Below, piece by piece: positions 7,947 to 16,443 of a stretch of 52,033 bases of DNA (position 1 is its first letter; every line of letters begins with the position of its first letter). This stretch comes from SIG299 sp964632165 (GTDB lineage: Bacteria; Bacillota; Clostridia; Lachnospirales; Lachnospiraceae), in assembly GCA_964632165.1 (NCBI GenBank), contig CAZWCZ010000010.1:1-52033 (forward strand), given 5' to 3'. Under the pieces are notes generated by a model. It did no database searches and was not told the DNA's origin. It was given only the letters and a program-made list of their open reading frames with translations. Made by a program: the position numbers and the translations under genes.

Positions 7947-9668
7947 ATGAAGAAAGATGAAACATTAAAGCAGATTTTACAGTATGTGAAAAAACACGGT
8001 TTTTTTGTTACAGTATCGATTCTGTTTGCGGCCGTCTCTGTCGTGCTCACGCTTTATGTGCCGATTCTGACCGGTGATGCAGTGGATCTGATCGTTGCAC
8101 CGGGGCAGGTTGACTTTGCAGGGATCTTTAAAATACTTGGAAAGATCGGCGTCTGTGTCGTATTGACCGGGCTTGCCCAGTGGATCATGAATATCTGCAA
8201 TAACCGGATCACCTACCATGTCGTGCATGATATCAGGGAAAGTGCATTTGATAAGCTGCAGAGACTTCCGCTGAAATATCTGGACGGAAGAAACCAGGGA
8301 GATGTGGTCAGTCGCATCATTGCGGACGTAGACCAGTTTGCTGATGGACTTTTAATGGGATTTACCCAATTTTTTACCGGTGTGATCACAATTGTCGGAA
8401 CACTTTTGTTCATGCTGACGATCCATCCGGGGATCACGGTGGTCGTGATCGTCATTACGCCGGTTTCTTTGTTTGTGGCGGCTTTTATCGCAAAAAGAAC
8501 GTACACGATGTTCCAACTGCAGTCTAAGACGCGGGGAGAACAGACGGCACTGATCGATGAGATGATCGGGGGACAGAAAGTAGTACAGGCATTCGGCAGA
8601 GAAGAAAAGGTACTGGAACAGTTTGACGAGATCAATGAGAGACTGCAGGCATGTTCTCTGCGTGCAACCTTCTTTTCTTCGCTGACCAACCCGTCAACAC
8701 GTTTTGTCAACAGCCTTGTGTATGCGGCAGTTGGTATCGCAGGAGCAGTGCTTGCCATTGGCGGTGGCATCAGCGTCGGACAGCTGACTTCGTTTTTGAG
8801 TTATGCAAATCAGTATACAAAGCCGTTTAATGAAATTTCCGGTGTTGTGACGGAATTACAGAACGCGCTTGCCTGTGCTGCCAGAATTTTTGAATTTATC
8901 AATGAAGAACCGGAATCAGAAGAAGCAGAAGATACCGTCACGGCAGACGGGACTGTCAGACTGGAACATGTGGAATTTTCTTATGTTCCGGAAAAACCGC
9001 TGATCCGTAATTTTGACCTGGATGTTAAGCCGGGACAGCGTGTGGCAATCGTAGGGCCGACCGGCTGCGGAAAGACGACGGTGATCAATCTTTTGATGCG
9101 TTTTTATGATGTCAACAGCGGAAGCATACGTGTCGCCGGAAAAGACATCCGTGACATTTCAAGAAAGAGTCTGAGGACTTCTTTCGGAATGGTATTGCAG
9201 GATACCTGGCTGAGGGCAGGAACGATCCGGGATAACATTGCGATGGGAAAACCGGAGGCTACGCTTGAAGAAGTGACGGAAGCGGCAAAGGCAGCACATG
9301 CACACAGTTTTATCAAACGGCTGCCGCAGGGGTATGATACGGTCATCGGAGAAGACGGCGGAAGTCTTTCTCAGGGACAAAAACAGCTTTTATGTATTGC
9401 AAGAGTGATGCTTTGCCTTCCTCCGATGCTGATCCTGGATGAGGCGACATCTTCGATCGATACGAGAACGGAAATCAGGATCCAGAAAGCATTTGCGACG
9501 ATGATGCAGGGAAGGACAAGTTTTATTGTTGCACACCGACTGTCTACCATCATGGAAGCGGATGTCATTCTGGTCATGAAGGACGGAAATATCATTGAAC
9601 AGGGAAATCATGAAACATTGCTGGCACAGGGCGGTTTTTATAAGACACTGTACGAAAGTCAGTTTTAA
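7947..9668 (+). CDS. ABC exporter half-transporter, catalytic-site subunit
   Basis: A 573-residue membrane plus ATPase subunit that should pair with the preceding gene product. Six membrane helices lie in about residues 15-300, and the ATPase domain has Walker A GPTGCGKTT, Q-loop MVLQDTWL, and Walker B MLILDEATSSID with the catalytic Glu intact. The signature is LSQGQ (residues 474-478) instead of LSGGQ. In heterodimers this altered signature faces the Walker motifs of the partner, so the two deviations fall in one composite site and the other site remains complete. This is exactly the architecture of asymmetric ABC exporters. GAGGAGG before the ATG supports the start. The ROK kinase follows after 17 bases. 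Confidence 0.92.
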   Translation: MKKDETLKQILQYVKKHGFFVTVSILFAAVSVVLTLYVPILTGDAVDLIVAPGQVDFAGIFKILGKIGVCVVLTGLAQWIMNICNNRITYHVVHDIRESAFDKLQRLPLKYLDGRNQGDVVSRIIADVDQFADGLLMGFTQFFTGVITIVGTLLFMLTIHPGITVVVIVITPVSLFVAAFIAKRTYTMFQLQSKTRGEQTALIDEMIGGQKVVQAFGREEKVLEQFDEINERLQACSLRATFFSSLTNPSTRFVNSLVYAAVGIAGAVLAIGGGISVGQLTSFLSYANQYTKPFNEISGVVTELQNALACAARIFEFINEEPESEEAEDTVTADGTVRLEHVEFSYVPEKPLIRNFDLDVKPGQRVAIVGPTGCGKTTVINLLMRFYDVNSGSIRVAGKDIRDISRKSLRTSFGMVLQDTWLRAGTIRDNIAMGKPEATLEEVTEAAKAAHAHSFIKRLPQGYDTVIGEDGGSLSQGQKQLLCIARVMLCLPPMLILDEATSSIDTRTEIRIQKAFATMMQGRTSFIVAHRLSTIMEADVILVMKDGNIIEQGNHETLLAQGGFYKTLYESQF

Positions 9669-9685
9669 AAGAGACGGAGGCAAAG

Positions 9686-10648
9686 ATGGGGTATTGTATT
9701 GGAGTAGATCTGGGCGGCACCAATATGGCTGCCGGTGTGCTTGATGAAACGTATGCGATAAAAAAAGCAGCTTCTGTTGCCACACGGTCGGGCGGAATGC
9801 CGGAACAGATTGCCGAGGATATGGCCGTTCTGATAGAAAAACTGATGTCGGATATTGGGATTTCAAAAGAAAAAGTAGAACAGATCGGAATCGGGATCCC
9901 CGGAAGTGTTACCAAAGACGGTATCGTAGAAGATGCAAATAACATTGGTTTTTTCCGGGTTCCGTTTGGCAGGATGATGCAGCAGAGAATGGGGATTCCG
10001 GTGCATCTGATCAATGATGCGGCAGCTGCGGCAATGGGGGAATACCGTGTCGGAGCAGGAAAAGGGAGCAGTACATTTCAGATGCTGACCATCGGGACCG
10101 GAATCGGCGGAGCCTTTATTGTAAACGGCAACCTGATCTCCGGGTGCAACGGTGCGGCAGGCGAGATCGGGCATATGGTGATCCGGCAGAACGGAGTTCT
10201 CTGTACTTGCGGCAGAAAAGGATGCCTGGAAGCTTATGCTTCAGCAGAAGCACTGAAAAGAAGAATGCAGTATGTGGTAAGCAGAGAAATGGGACAGCCG
10301 CAAAAGGCAAAAAGGGCAGAAGCTTTATGGAATCTGAGCGGGAAAACGGCAGACGGACTGAATGGGAAGGTGCTGTTTGAAGCGGCAGAGCAAAAAGATG
10401 CGTTGGCAATGGAACTGCTTTCGGAATATATAGAGACTTTGGCAGAAGGAATTGCAAATCTGATCAACATACTTCAGCCGGATGTTTTTTGCATCGGCGG
10501 CGGAATGAGTGCACAAAAGGAAAAACTGTTGGAGCCGTTACGAAGATCTGTATCAGAAAAAATCTATTCCAGACATTCTGAAATCCAGACAAAGCTGGCT
10601 GTAGCAGAACTTGGGAACAATGCCGGGATCATCGGCGCAGTATTTTAA
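9686..10648 (+). CDS. ROK family sugar kinase (glucokinase-like)
   Basis: A 320-residue member of the ROK family (sugar kinases and related repressors). There is no N-terminal winged-helix domain, so it is a kinase and not a repressor. N-terminal ATP-binding motif GVDLGGTNMAAGVLD is followed by GIGIPGSV and LINDAAAAAMGEYRVGAG, where the Asp in NDA is the catalytic base. The zinc-binding signature CTCGRKGCLEAYAS (Cys 173, 175, 180) is complete, and EIGHM provides the usual His. Glucose is the most common substrate of clostridial ROK kinases without a DNA-binding domain, but N-acetyl sugars are also possible. The gene sits between the ABC exporter and a carbohydrate-active-like protein, on the same strand. 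Confidence 0.88.
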   Translation: MGYCIGVDLGGTNMAAGVLDETYAIKKAASVATRSGGMPEQIAEDMAVLIEKLMSDIGISKEKVEQIGIGIPGSVTKDGIVEDANNIGFFRVPFGRMMQQRMGIPVHLINDAAAAAMGEYRVGAGKGSSTFQMLTIGTGIGGAFIVNGNLISGCNGAAGEIGHMVIRQNGVLCTCGRKGCLEAYASAEALKRRMQYVVSREMGQPQKAKRAEALWNLSGKTADGLNGKVLFEAAEQKDALAMELLSEYIETLAEGIANLINILQPDVFCIGGGMSAQKEKLLEPLRRSVSEKIYSRHSEIQTKLAVAELGNNAGIIGAVF

Positions 10649-10676
10649 AAGAGAGACGGACCGCAAGGAACGTAGA

Positions 10677-12341
10677 ATGGAGATTATTATGAGAAAACAT
10701 TATGAGATTTTGCTGAGGGATGCAGAAAAACGGGTAAAAAAAAGTATGCGGCTTCAGATCATGAACCCGGATAATGCGCAGAAATACGGTGGATTCCCGG
10801 ATGGACGAGGGGTGGTCCAGCCGAAGTTTGCGATTTACCGCATGGTAACCATGGCTGCGGCTTTTATGAATCCGGACAGTTCCTATTACAAAAATGAGGA
10901 ATTAAAAGAGCGTACTTTGTTGGCAATTGATTATATTAAGAGAGAGCAGAGAGAAAACGGATGTTTTGATCTGGTAGACTGTAACTTTTTATCCGGACCG
11001 GATACGGCATTCTGCGTAAAACGACTGCTTCCACTGTTTGAGTATGTCAGAAAGCATCCGGAGGCTCCGGGAGCTGCCGAATTTGAGGAAAAACTCCGTG
11101 AGATCATTTATGCAGGCGCAAAGGGCATGGTGGCAGGAGGTTTCCATACACCAAACCATCGTTGGGCGATTGCTTCTAACTTACTGAAGTGTTACAGTAT
11201 TTTTGGTGAAGAAGAGTTTAAGACGACGGCAGAACGTTACCTCGCAGAGGGGATTGACTGTACTTCTGAGGGAGAATATGCAGAACGTTCCGCAGGAAAC
11301 TATAACCGGATCAATAATGATGCAATGATCACGATAGGAGACGTTACAGGAGAAAAAAGATATTATCAGTATGCAGAAGCCAATTTAAAGATGATGCTGA
11401 CTTATATTGAACCTGACAACAGTATTTTTACCAACAATTCCACGCGTCAGGATCGTGGAGTTAAGGTTTATCCGAGAGATTATTATTTTGAATATCTTTC
11501 CATGGGACACAAACTGAAGAATGAGACGTTCCTTGCAGCTGCCAATTATATCATGGAGCTGAACAGCAGAAAGAATCATTTTCCGGATATCCTGATCCAG
11601 CTGATGAATCAGCCGGAACTGATCGATGTCGAATATGAAAAGAGCGGGATCGCAGCAGAGTATGACTGCTTTTATCAGGAATCGGAAATTGCACGGATCA
11701 GAAAAGGCGACTATTCTTATACGATCTTAAATCATTCTGCAAATTTTGTTTATTTTCAGCATGGAGATCTGACTGTCAGCGTAAAGATCGGTGCAAGTCT
11801 CTGTGAACATCGTGCTTTTCGTTCGGAGAACATTGAAAAAACGGAAACGGGATATCACTTACGACAGACCATGAAAGGATGGTATTATCTTCCGTTTGGC
11901 GAATATCAGGGAACAACGGACTGGTGGAAGATGGACAATAAGAAGAGAGAACTTCTGACCGGACCGCAGTTTAATCTGGATTTTGATGTGAATGTAGAAG
12001 AAGTGGAAGACGGACTGGATATCCATATCAAAGCACTTGGCGTGGACAGGGCACCGATCCGCGTTGAACTTGCATTTGATGCAGGAAGTGAAGTACGAAG
12101 TGAGGCATTTTCAGTAGAAGGGACTGCCGGCGGATATATTACGGCAAAACAGGGAATGGTAACGGTAACAAAGGGAGAATATGCGATCGAAGCAGGTCCT
12201 GGTTTCGGTACACATGATTTTATTGCCGGGAAATTCGGCAGTGAAGGAAGAAATCCGCATTGCTTTACCGTATATTTTACTGATTCCACCTGTTTTGAAA
12301 GAACGGTTTCCTTGCGTGCCAGAGAGAGTCTGATCTATTAA
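10677..12341 (+). CDS. Uncharacterised protein, possibly an (alpha/alpha)-toroid polysaccharide lyase-like enzyme
   Basis: About 554 residues, no signal peptide, so probably cytosolic. I do not recognise a named family with certainty. The N-terminal two thirds look like a helical-barrel carbohydrate-active fold: GGFPDGRGVVQPKFAIYR, GGFHTPNHRWAIASNLLKC (with an Asn-His-Arg-Trp block), and EGEYAERSAGNYNRINNDAM, patterns reminiscent of heparinase/chondroitin-lyase type toroids. The last 200 residues are beta-rich with many aromatic residues, as in lyase C-terminal sheets. The start is uncertain between 10677 (AAGGA 7 bases upstream) and 10689 (GGAG 6 bases upstream); both give the same protein apart from four residues. 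It follows the ROK kinase by 28 bases. A function in intracellular sugar or uronide processing is inference. Confidence 0.6.
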   Translation: MEIIMRKHYEILLRDAEKRVKKSMRLQIMNPDNAQKYGGFPDGRGVVQPKFAIYRMVTMAAAFMNPDSSYYKNEELKERTLLAIDYIKREQRENGCFDLVDCNFLSGPDTAFCVKRLLPLFEYVRKHPEAPGAAEFEEKLREIIYAGAKGMVAGGFHTPNHRWAIASNLLKCYSIFGEEEFKTTAERYLAEGIDCTSEGEYAERSAGNYNRINNDAMITIGDVTGEKRYYQYAEANLKMMLTYIEPDNSIFTNNSTRQDRGVKVYPRDYYFEYLSMGHKLKNETFLAAANYIMELNSRKNHFPDILIQLMNQPELIDVEYEKSGIAAEYDCFYQESEIARIRKGDYSYTILNHSANFVYFQHGDLTVSVKIGASLCEHRAFRSENIEKTETGYHLRQTMKGWYYLPFGEYQGTTDWWKMDNKKRELLTGPQFNLDFDVNVEEVEDGLDIHIKALGVDRAPIRVELAFDAGSEVRSEAFSVEGTAGGYITAKQGMVTVTKGEYAIEAGPGFGTHDFIAGKFGSEGRNPHCFTVYFTDSTCFERTVSLRARESLIY

Positions 12342-12367
12342 AATCCGGAGTTCCATAAAAGTAACGG

Positions 12368-12396
12368 TTGAAACGGAAGAAAAAGAAGGGTATACT
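12368..12396 (+). promoter_or_regulatory. Promoter of the SPFH-domain gene
   Basis: TTGAAA (12368-12373) and TATACT (12391-12396) with a 17-base spacer, a near-consensus sigma-A promoter. It lies 27 bases after the preceding stop and 30 bases before the interrupted gene, so the broken gene still has an intact promoter and ribosome site. Confidence 0.8.
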
Positions 12397-12425
12397 GAAA
12401 AAAAGAAATAAAGGAGGATATGGTT

Positions 12426-13337
12426 ATGATATTAATCGCATTAGCATTGATTGTTTTGTGCCTTTTTGCATCCTGCATTAAAATCGTCCCACAGGCAAAT
12501 GCTTATGTATTGGAACGGCTTGGCGGTTATCAGGCGACCTGGAATGTAGGAATTCATTTTAAACTTCCGATCATTGACAGGGTGGCAAAAAGAATGATCC
12601 TGAAGGAACAGGTTGTGGATTTTCCTCCGCAGCCGGTAATCACTAAAGATAATGTAACCATGCGTATTGATACGGTTGTATTTTTTTAGATCACAGATCC
12701 GAAACTGTTTGCATATGGGGTAGAGAATCCGCTGATGGCAATTGAAAATCTGACGGCGACAACACTTCGTAACATTATCGGTGACCTGGAACTGGATGAA
12801 ACATTAACTTCCAGAGAAATCATCAATACCAAGATGCGAGTATCTCTTGATGCAGCAACCGATCCTTGGGGGATCAAGGTAAACCGGGTGGAGCTGAAAA
12901 ACATTATGCCTCCGGCAGCCATTCAGGATGCCATGGAAAAGCAGATGAAAGCAGAACGTGAACGAAGAGAGTCCATTCTGATCGCTGAAGGTGAAAAAAA
13001 GTCGGCAATCCTTGTAGCGGAAGGTAAAAAGGAAGCGGCTATTTTGGAGGCGGAAGCGGAAAAGACGGCACAGATCCTCAGGGCAGAAGCAAAGAAAGAG
13101 GCAATGATACGTGAAGCAGAAGGTCAGGCAGAGGCAATCCTTGCTGTACAGAAAGCAACGGCACAGGGAATCGGATTTTTAAATGAAACGAGTCCGAATG
13201 CAGCAGTTCTTCAGCTGAAGAGTCTGGAAGCGTTTGAAAAAGCCGCCGACGGTCAGGCAACGAAGATCATCATCCCGTCTGAGATCCAGGGGATTGCAGG
13301 ACTGGCAAAATCCGTAACCGAAATTGCGGCAAAGTAA
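12426..13337 (+). pseudogene. SPFH/Band 7 (stomatin-like) protein gene interrupted by an in-frame amber codon
   Basis: Read through the TAG at 12687-12689, this encodes about 303 residues of a stomatin/prohibitin-like membrane scaffold protein. The first 87 residues hold a membrane anchor (ILIALALIVLCLFASC) and the start of the SPFH domain (IVPQANAYVLERLGGYQATW, DNVTMRIDTVVFF). After the stop the same frame continues directly with ITDPKLFAYGVENPLMAIEN, TTLRNIIGDLELDETLTSRE and a long Ala/Glu coiled coil (AEGEKKSAILVAEGKKEAAILEAEAEK). In relatives the residue at the stop is Gln, so CAG to TAG is the simplest change. The frame is unchanged, so this is not a frameshift. ATG 12426 has AAGGAGG 8 bases upstream. 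A downstream ATG at 12735 has no convincing ribosome site. Options are a pseudogene, amber read-through, or a base error next to a T run. Confidence 0.85.
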
Positions 13338-13353
13338 CAGGAAGACAAATAGG

Positions 13354-13383
13354 CTGCACAGCGACAGGCTGTGCAGTTCTTTG
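13354..13383 (+). terminator. Terminator after the SPFH gene
   Basis: CTGCACAGC (13354-13362) and GCTGTGCAG (13368-13376) form a perfect 9-bp stem with a 5-base loop, followed by TTCTTTG. The T tract is short, so termination may be incomplete. Confidence 0.75.
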
Positions 13384-13416
13384 ATTTTGCCCAAAGTTTT
13401 CTAATGAGAATTTAAT

Positions 13417-13445
13417 TTGCCTTTTGAGTTCTTACGGATTATCAT
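13417..13445 (+). promoter_or_regulatory. Promoter of the LiaF-like gene
   Basis: TTGCCT (13417-13422) and TATCAT (13440-13445) with a 17-base spacer. It lies between the preceding terminator and the LiaF-like start codon at 13487. Confidence 0.6.
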
Positions 13446-13486
13446 AAAGGTAGAGAAAACGCAAGAGCAGGAATGGAGGTTTTTTT

Positions 13487-14197
13487 ATGAAAAAAACAAA
13501 CGGAGCTTTGATCGGACTCATTTTTGTTACAGTAGGATTATTGTATGCGTGCAGTGCACTGAACCTGTTTCACTTTTCCATTTTTTTCCCCGGATGGTGG
13601 ACGCTGTTTATTATCATCCCTTGTCTTTACGGACTTTTCAAAAAAGGGGATGACAAGACCGGCTGTTTGTTTGGCCTGTTCATAGGCATCTGCTTTCTGA
13701 TCAATGCACAAAATTGGGCATTCCACATTGATTTCTGGCCAATGATGATCGCTATAGTATGTCTTTTGATCGGAATAAAACTGATTTTTCCAAAGAAGCA
13801 TAAGAAAGTCATTCAGGTTGAGATCGACGGAGAAGAACGTTCCTATAAGCACGTGACAAAAGACGGCTGTGTTTCTGTATCTGCAATACTTGGCGGAAAA
13901 GAAGTCCGCATAGACAATGAGGTATTTGCTTCTGCAGAGATAAAGGCAGTGCTTGGTGGTGCAGAACTTGATCTGCGCAATGCAATCATCAGTGAAGACA
14001 CAAGGATTGAAATTACAACAGTGCTCGGCGGTGCGGATATTTATCTTCCGGCGGACGTCAAAGTAGTAACGGATGACTGCACGGCAGTGCTTGGCGGAGT
14101 AGATGTCAGTCGTGCCTATGTCAATGTACCGGCGGCAGATGCACCAAAGGTTATCATTACCGGATGCTGTATCCTTGGCGGCATCGATATTCATTAA
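13487..14197 (+). CDS. LiaF-like transmembrane protein
   Basis: A 236-residue protein with two parts. Residues 1-105 hold about four membrane helices (ALIGLIFVTVGLLYACSALNLF, WWTLFIIIPCLYGLF, LFGLFIGICFLI, WPMMIAIVCLLIGIKLIF) of the LiaI/LiaF-like type. The rest is a LiaF-like C-terminal beta domain with repeating 'LGG' turns (AILGGKEVRI, AVLGGAELDLRN, TVLGGADIYLP, AVLGGVDVS, CILGGIDIH), probably a right-handed beta-helix-like stack. LiaF proteins modulate envelope-stress two-component systems in Firmicutes, but no liaR/liaS genes are present here, so the partner is elsewhere or the role differs. GGAGG followed by 7 T and then ATG sets the start. It probably begins the transcription unit that runs to coaX-dusB. 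Confidence 0.85.
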   Translation: MKKTNGALIGLIFVTVGLLYACSALNLFHFSIFFPGWWTLFIIIPCLYGLFKKGDDKTGCLFGLFIGICFLINAQNWAFHIDFWPMMIAIVCLLIGIKLIFPKKHKKVIQVEIDGEERSYKHVTKDGCVSVSAILGGKEVRIDNEVFASAEIKAVLGGAELDLRNAIISEDTRIEITTVLGGADIYLPADVKVVTDDCTAVLGGVDVSRAYVNVPAADAPKVIITGCCILGGIDIH

Positions 14198-14217
14198 GAT
14201 TAAAGTGAGGGTGGGAT

Positions 14218-14568
14218 ATGTATCAGGATACGATTGTGCTTTGTGGAAGCAATGCCTATGAAAAAAAATATTATCTCAATGAAAATTTCGAAGCCCTTCC
14301 GCAGGCAATCAGAGACGAATTAAAGATCATGTGTGTCCTTTTTACCGAAGATGTCGGGGGAGTGTTGACCCTTTCTTTTGATGAAGACGGAACACTGATG
14401 TTTCAGACGGAGGCGGAGGAGGGCGATCTTCTGTATGATGAGATAGGAAGCGTACTGAAGGTCAAAAAACTGCAGCAGGAAAAAGCAGAACTGTTAGAAG
14501 CACTGGAATTATATTATAAAGTTTTCTTTTTGCAGGAAGACCCGTCGGAACTTCTTGATGAAGAATAG
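14218..14568 (+). CDS. Conserved small protein of unknown function (DUF6145-like)
   Basis: A 116-residue acidic, soluble protein with no signal peptide or membrane segment. The sequence YEKKYYLNENFEALPQAIRDELKIMCVLFTEDVGGVLTLSFDEDG resembles a small Lachnospiraceae family that I believe is DUF6145; this name is from memory and should be treated as tentative. The C-terminal part (VLKVKKLQQEKAELLEALELYYKVFF) is probably helical. It lies 20 bases after the LiaF-like gene and directly before coaX, with GTGAGGGTGGG as a plausible ribosome site. No function can be stated. Confidence 0.7.
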   Translation: MYQDTIVLCGSNAYEKKYYLNENFEALPQAIRDELKIMCVLFTEDVGGVLTLSFDEDGTLMFQTEAEEGDLLYDEIGSVLKVKKLQQEKAELLEALELYYKVFFLQEDPSELLDEE

Positions 14569-14585
14569 GAAAAGGGGAAATGTCT

Positions 14586-15365
14586 ATGCTGCTTGCAATT
14601 GATGTAGGAAATACGAACATAACCTGTGCACTGATTGACGGAGAAGAATTTGCTGCCAGTTTTCGACTGACGACCAAGCAGCAGCGTACTTCGGATGAAT
14701 TTGGGATAGTATTATGTGAACTGGTAGAAAAGAGAGGCTTTTCTGCAAAAGAGATAGATGCGGTGATCATAGCATCGGTTGTTCCCGGAGTTATGTATTC
14801 TCTGACAAGTGCGATACGAAAATATTTCGGGATGGCACCGATGATCGTCGGTGAAGGGACAAAAACGGGGATCCGCATTGACATTCCGAATCCGAAAGAA
14901 ATGGGAGCAGACCGGGTAGTAGATGCCGTGGCGGCATATACACTTTATGGCGGGCCGGTGATCGTGGTGGATTTTGGTACGGCAACGACATATGATCTGG
15001 TATCGGATGACGGAAGAGTGCTGGCAGCCGTTACGAGTCCGGGAATCCGGCTTTGTGCCAATGCTTTATGGAACGGTACAGCGAAACTTCCGGAAATTGA
15101 AATCGAAAAGCCTGCCTCCATACTGGCAAAGGATACGATAACCAGTATGCAGGCAGGATTGGTATTCGGCTGTATCGGTCAGACGGAATATATCATAAAG
15201 CGAATGGCAGCAGAGGCAAAGCTTGCTAAAGTTTCTGTTGTTGCGACCGGCGGATTGGGGAAGATGATCTCAGAATCGACGGATGTGATCTCCGTATATG
15301 ATCCGATGCTGACGATGAAGGGACTGAAACTGATCTATGAAAAAACATCAGGAAGAAAAGCCTGA
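14586..15365 (+). CDS. coaX: Type III pantothenate kinase
   Basis: A 259-residue CoaX, catalysing ATP-dependent phosphorylation of pantothenate, the first step of coenzyme A synthesis. Motifs: MLLAIDVGNTNITCALIDGE (phosphate-binding loop with the conserved Asp), GADRVVDAVAAYTLYGGPVIVVDFGTATTYDLV (substrate- and ATP-binding region with catalytic Asp), and SMQAGLVFGCIGQTEYI. I start at the second ATG (14586) because GGGG at 14574-14577 is 8 bases from it but only 2 bases from the ATG at 14580; families also begin 'MLLAIDVGNT'. The dusB gene starts 13 bases after its stop, as in many Clostridia. Confidence 0.93.
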   Translation: MLLAIDVGNTNITCALIDGEEFAASFRLTTKQQRTSDEFGIVLCELVEKRGFSAKEIDAVIIASVVPGVMYSLTSAIRKYFGMAPMIVGEGTKTGIRIDIPNPKEMGADRVVDAVAAYTLYGGPVIVVDFGTATTYDLVSDDGRVLAAVTSPGIRLCANALWNGTAKLPEIEIEKPASILAKDTITSMQAGLVFGCIGQTEYIIKRMAAEAKLAKVSVVATGGLGKMISESTDVISVYDPMLTMKGLKLIYEKTSGRKA

Positions 15366-15378
15366 AAAAAGGAGCAAT

Positions 15379-16368
15379 ATGGCGGAATTAAAAATAGGAA
15401 ATGTTACAGTGCCGGGGATTGTGGCACTGGGACCGATGGCAGGGGTAACAGACCTGCCTTTCCGTATGTTATGTAAAGAATGCGGAGCAGATCTGATCTA
15501 TACGGAAATGGTAAGTGCCAAGGGCATTATGTATCAAAATAAGAATACGGAAGCACTGCTTCGCGTGGAACAGGCAGAACGTCCCGTGGCACTTCAGCTG
15601 TTCGGAGAAGATGCGGATATATTGGCAGAACAGGCAAAACGTATTGAGGAACGGGAATTTGATATCCTCGACATCAACATGGGATGTCCGGTTCCGAAAG
15701 TAGTAAATAACGGAGAGGGCTCTGCATTATTGAAAACACCGGAAAAAGTCGGCGAGATCGTATCGAAGGTCAGCCGTGCCATCAAAAAACCGGTTACGAT
15801 TAAAATACGAAAAGGATTCGGAAAAGAAGACGCCAATGCACCGGAGATCGCAAAAATTGCCGAGGCGGCGGGAGCGGCAGCCATTGCCGTTCACGGGAGA
15901 ACCAGGGAACAGTATTACAGTGGAACAGCAGATTGGGAGATCATACGGCAGGTAAAAGAAGCAGTCCGTATTCCGGTTATCGGAAACGGAGATATTGTTA
16001 CGCCGGAGGATGCAAAGCGGATGCTGGAGGAGACTGGATGTGACGGGATCATGGTGGCACGCGGCGCACAGGGGAACCCATGGCTGTTTGGACAGATAAA
16101 ATCGTATTTGGAGAACGGAACCAAACAGGAACCGCCGGATCTTGACACCGTAATTGCCATGCTGTTACGGCATGCTGCGTTGCATATGGACTATGTTGGT
16201 GAGTTTGCCGGCATTCGGGAAATGAGAAAGCATGTGGCATGGTATATGAGCGGCTATCCGAAATCAGCAAAACTGCGTGGCGCAGTCAATGAAGTGGAAT
16301 CCATGGAACAGCTGGAAGCATTGCTTTTACAGTACCGGGAGGAAGTCGGCAATGCGAGAAGAAAATAA
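15379..16368 (+). CDS. dusB: tRNA-dihydrouridine synthase
   Basis: A 329-residue FMN-dependent enzyme reducing uridine to dihydrouridine in tRNA D-loops. The TIM-barrel FMN-binding start VPGIVALGPMAGVTDLPFRML, the catalytic Cys103 in INMGCPVPKVVNNGEGSALL, the VTIKIRKGF block, IAVHGRTREQYYSGTADW and PVIGNGDI plus GCDGIMVARGAQGNPWLF are all present. The C-terminal helical RNA-binding domain ends with MRKHVAWYMSGYPKSAKLRGAVNEVES-type residues. I chose ATG 15379 with AAGGAG 4 bases upstream; an upstream ORF extension overlaps coaX and adds a non-conserved lysine-rich segment. Confidence 0.93.
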   Translation: MAELKIGNVTVPGIVALGPMAGVTDLPFRMLCKECGADLIYTEMVSAKGIMYQNKNTEALLRVEQAERPVALQLFGEDADILAEQAKRIEEREFDILDINMGCPVPKVVNNGEGSALLKTPEKVGEIVSKVSRAIKKPVTIKIRKGFGKEDANAPEIAKIAEAAGAAAIAVHGRTREQYYSGTADWEIIRQVKEAVRIPVIGNGDIVTPEDAKRMLEETGCDGIMVARGAQGNPWLFGQIKSYLENGTKQEPPDLDTVIAMLLRHAALHMDYVGEFAGIREMRKHVAWYMSGYPKSAKLRGAVNEVESMEQLEALLLQYREEVGNARRK

Positions 16369-16378
16369 GGAAAAAGAG

Positions 16379-16407
16379 TTGATTTTTGCCGAAAAAAAAG
16401 GTAACAT
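16379..16407 (+). promoter_or_regulatory. Possible promoter of asd
   Basis: TTGATT (16379-16384) and TAACAT (16402-16407) are 17 bases apart in the 75-base gap before asd. Both hexamers deviate from consensus, so this is tentative. Confidence 0.4.
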
Positions 16408-16443
16408 ACACGTAACAGAGGAAAATAAGGGAGGAAGAACCGA

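Noticed and set aside
12681..12690. Frameshift in the T run as cause of the split SPFH gene
   Set aside because: Both halves are in the same frame (12420/12426 and 12735 differ by multiples of three), so an indel is not needed; only the TAG interrupts.
12735..13337. Independent small gene starting at 12735
   Set aside because: No convincing ribosome site, and the protein lacks the membrane anchor; it reads as the distal part of the SPFH gene.
13417..13653. Small ORF overlapping the LiaF-like start
   Set aside because: It covers the promoter and ribosome site of the LiaF-like gene in another frame and has no family motif.
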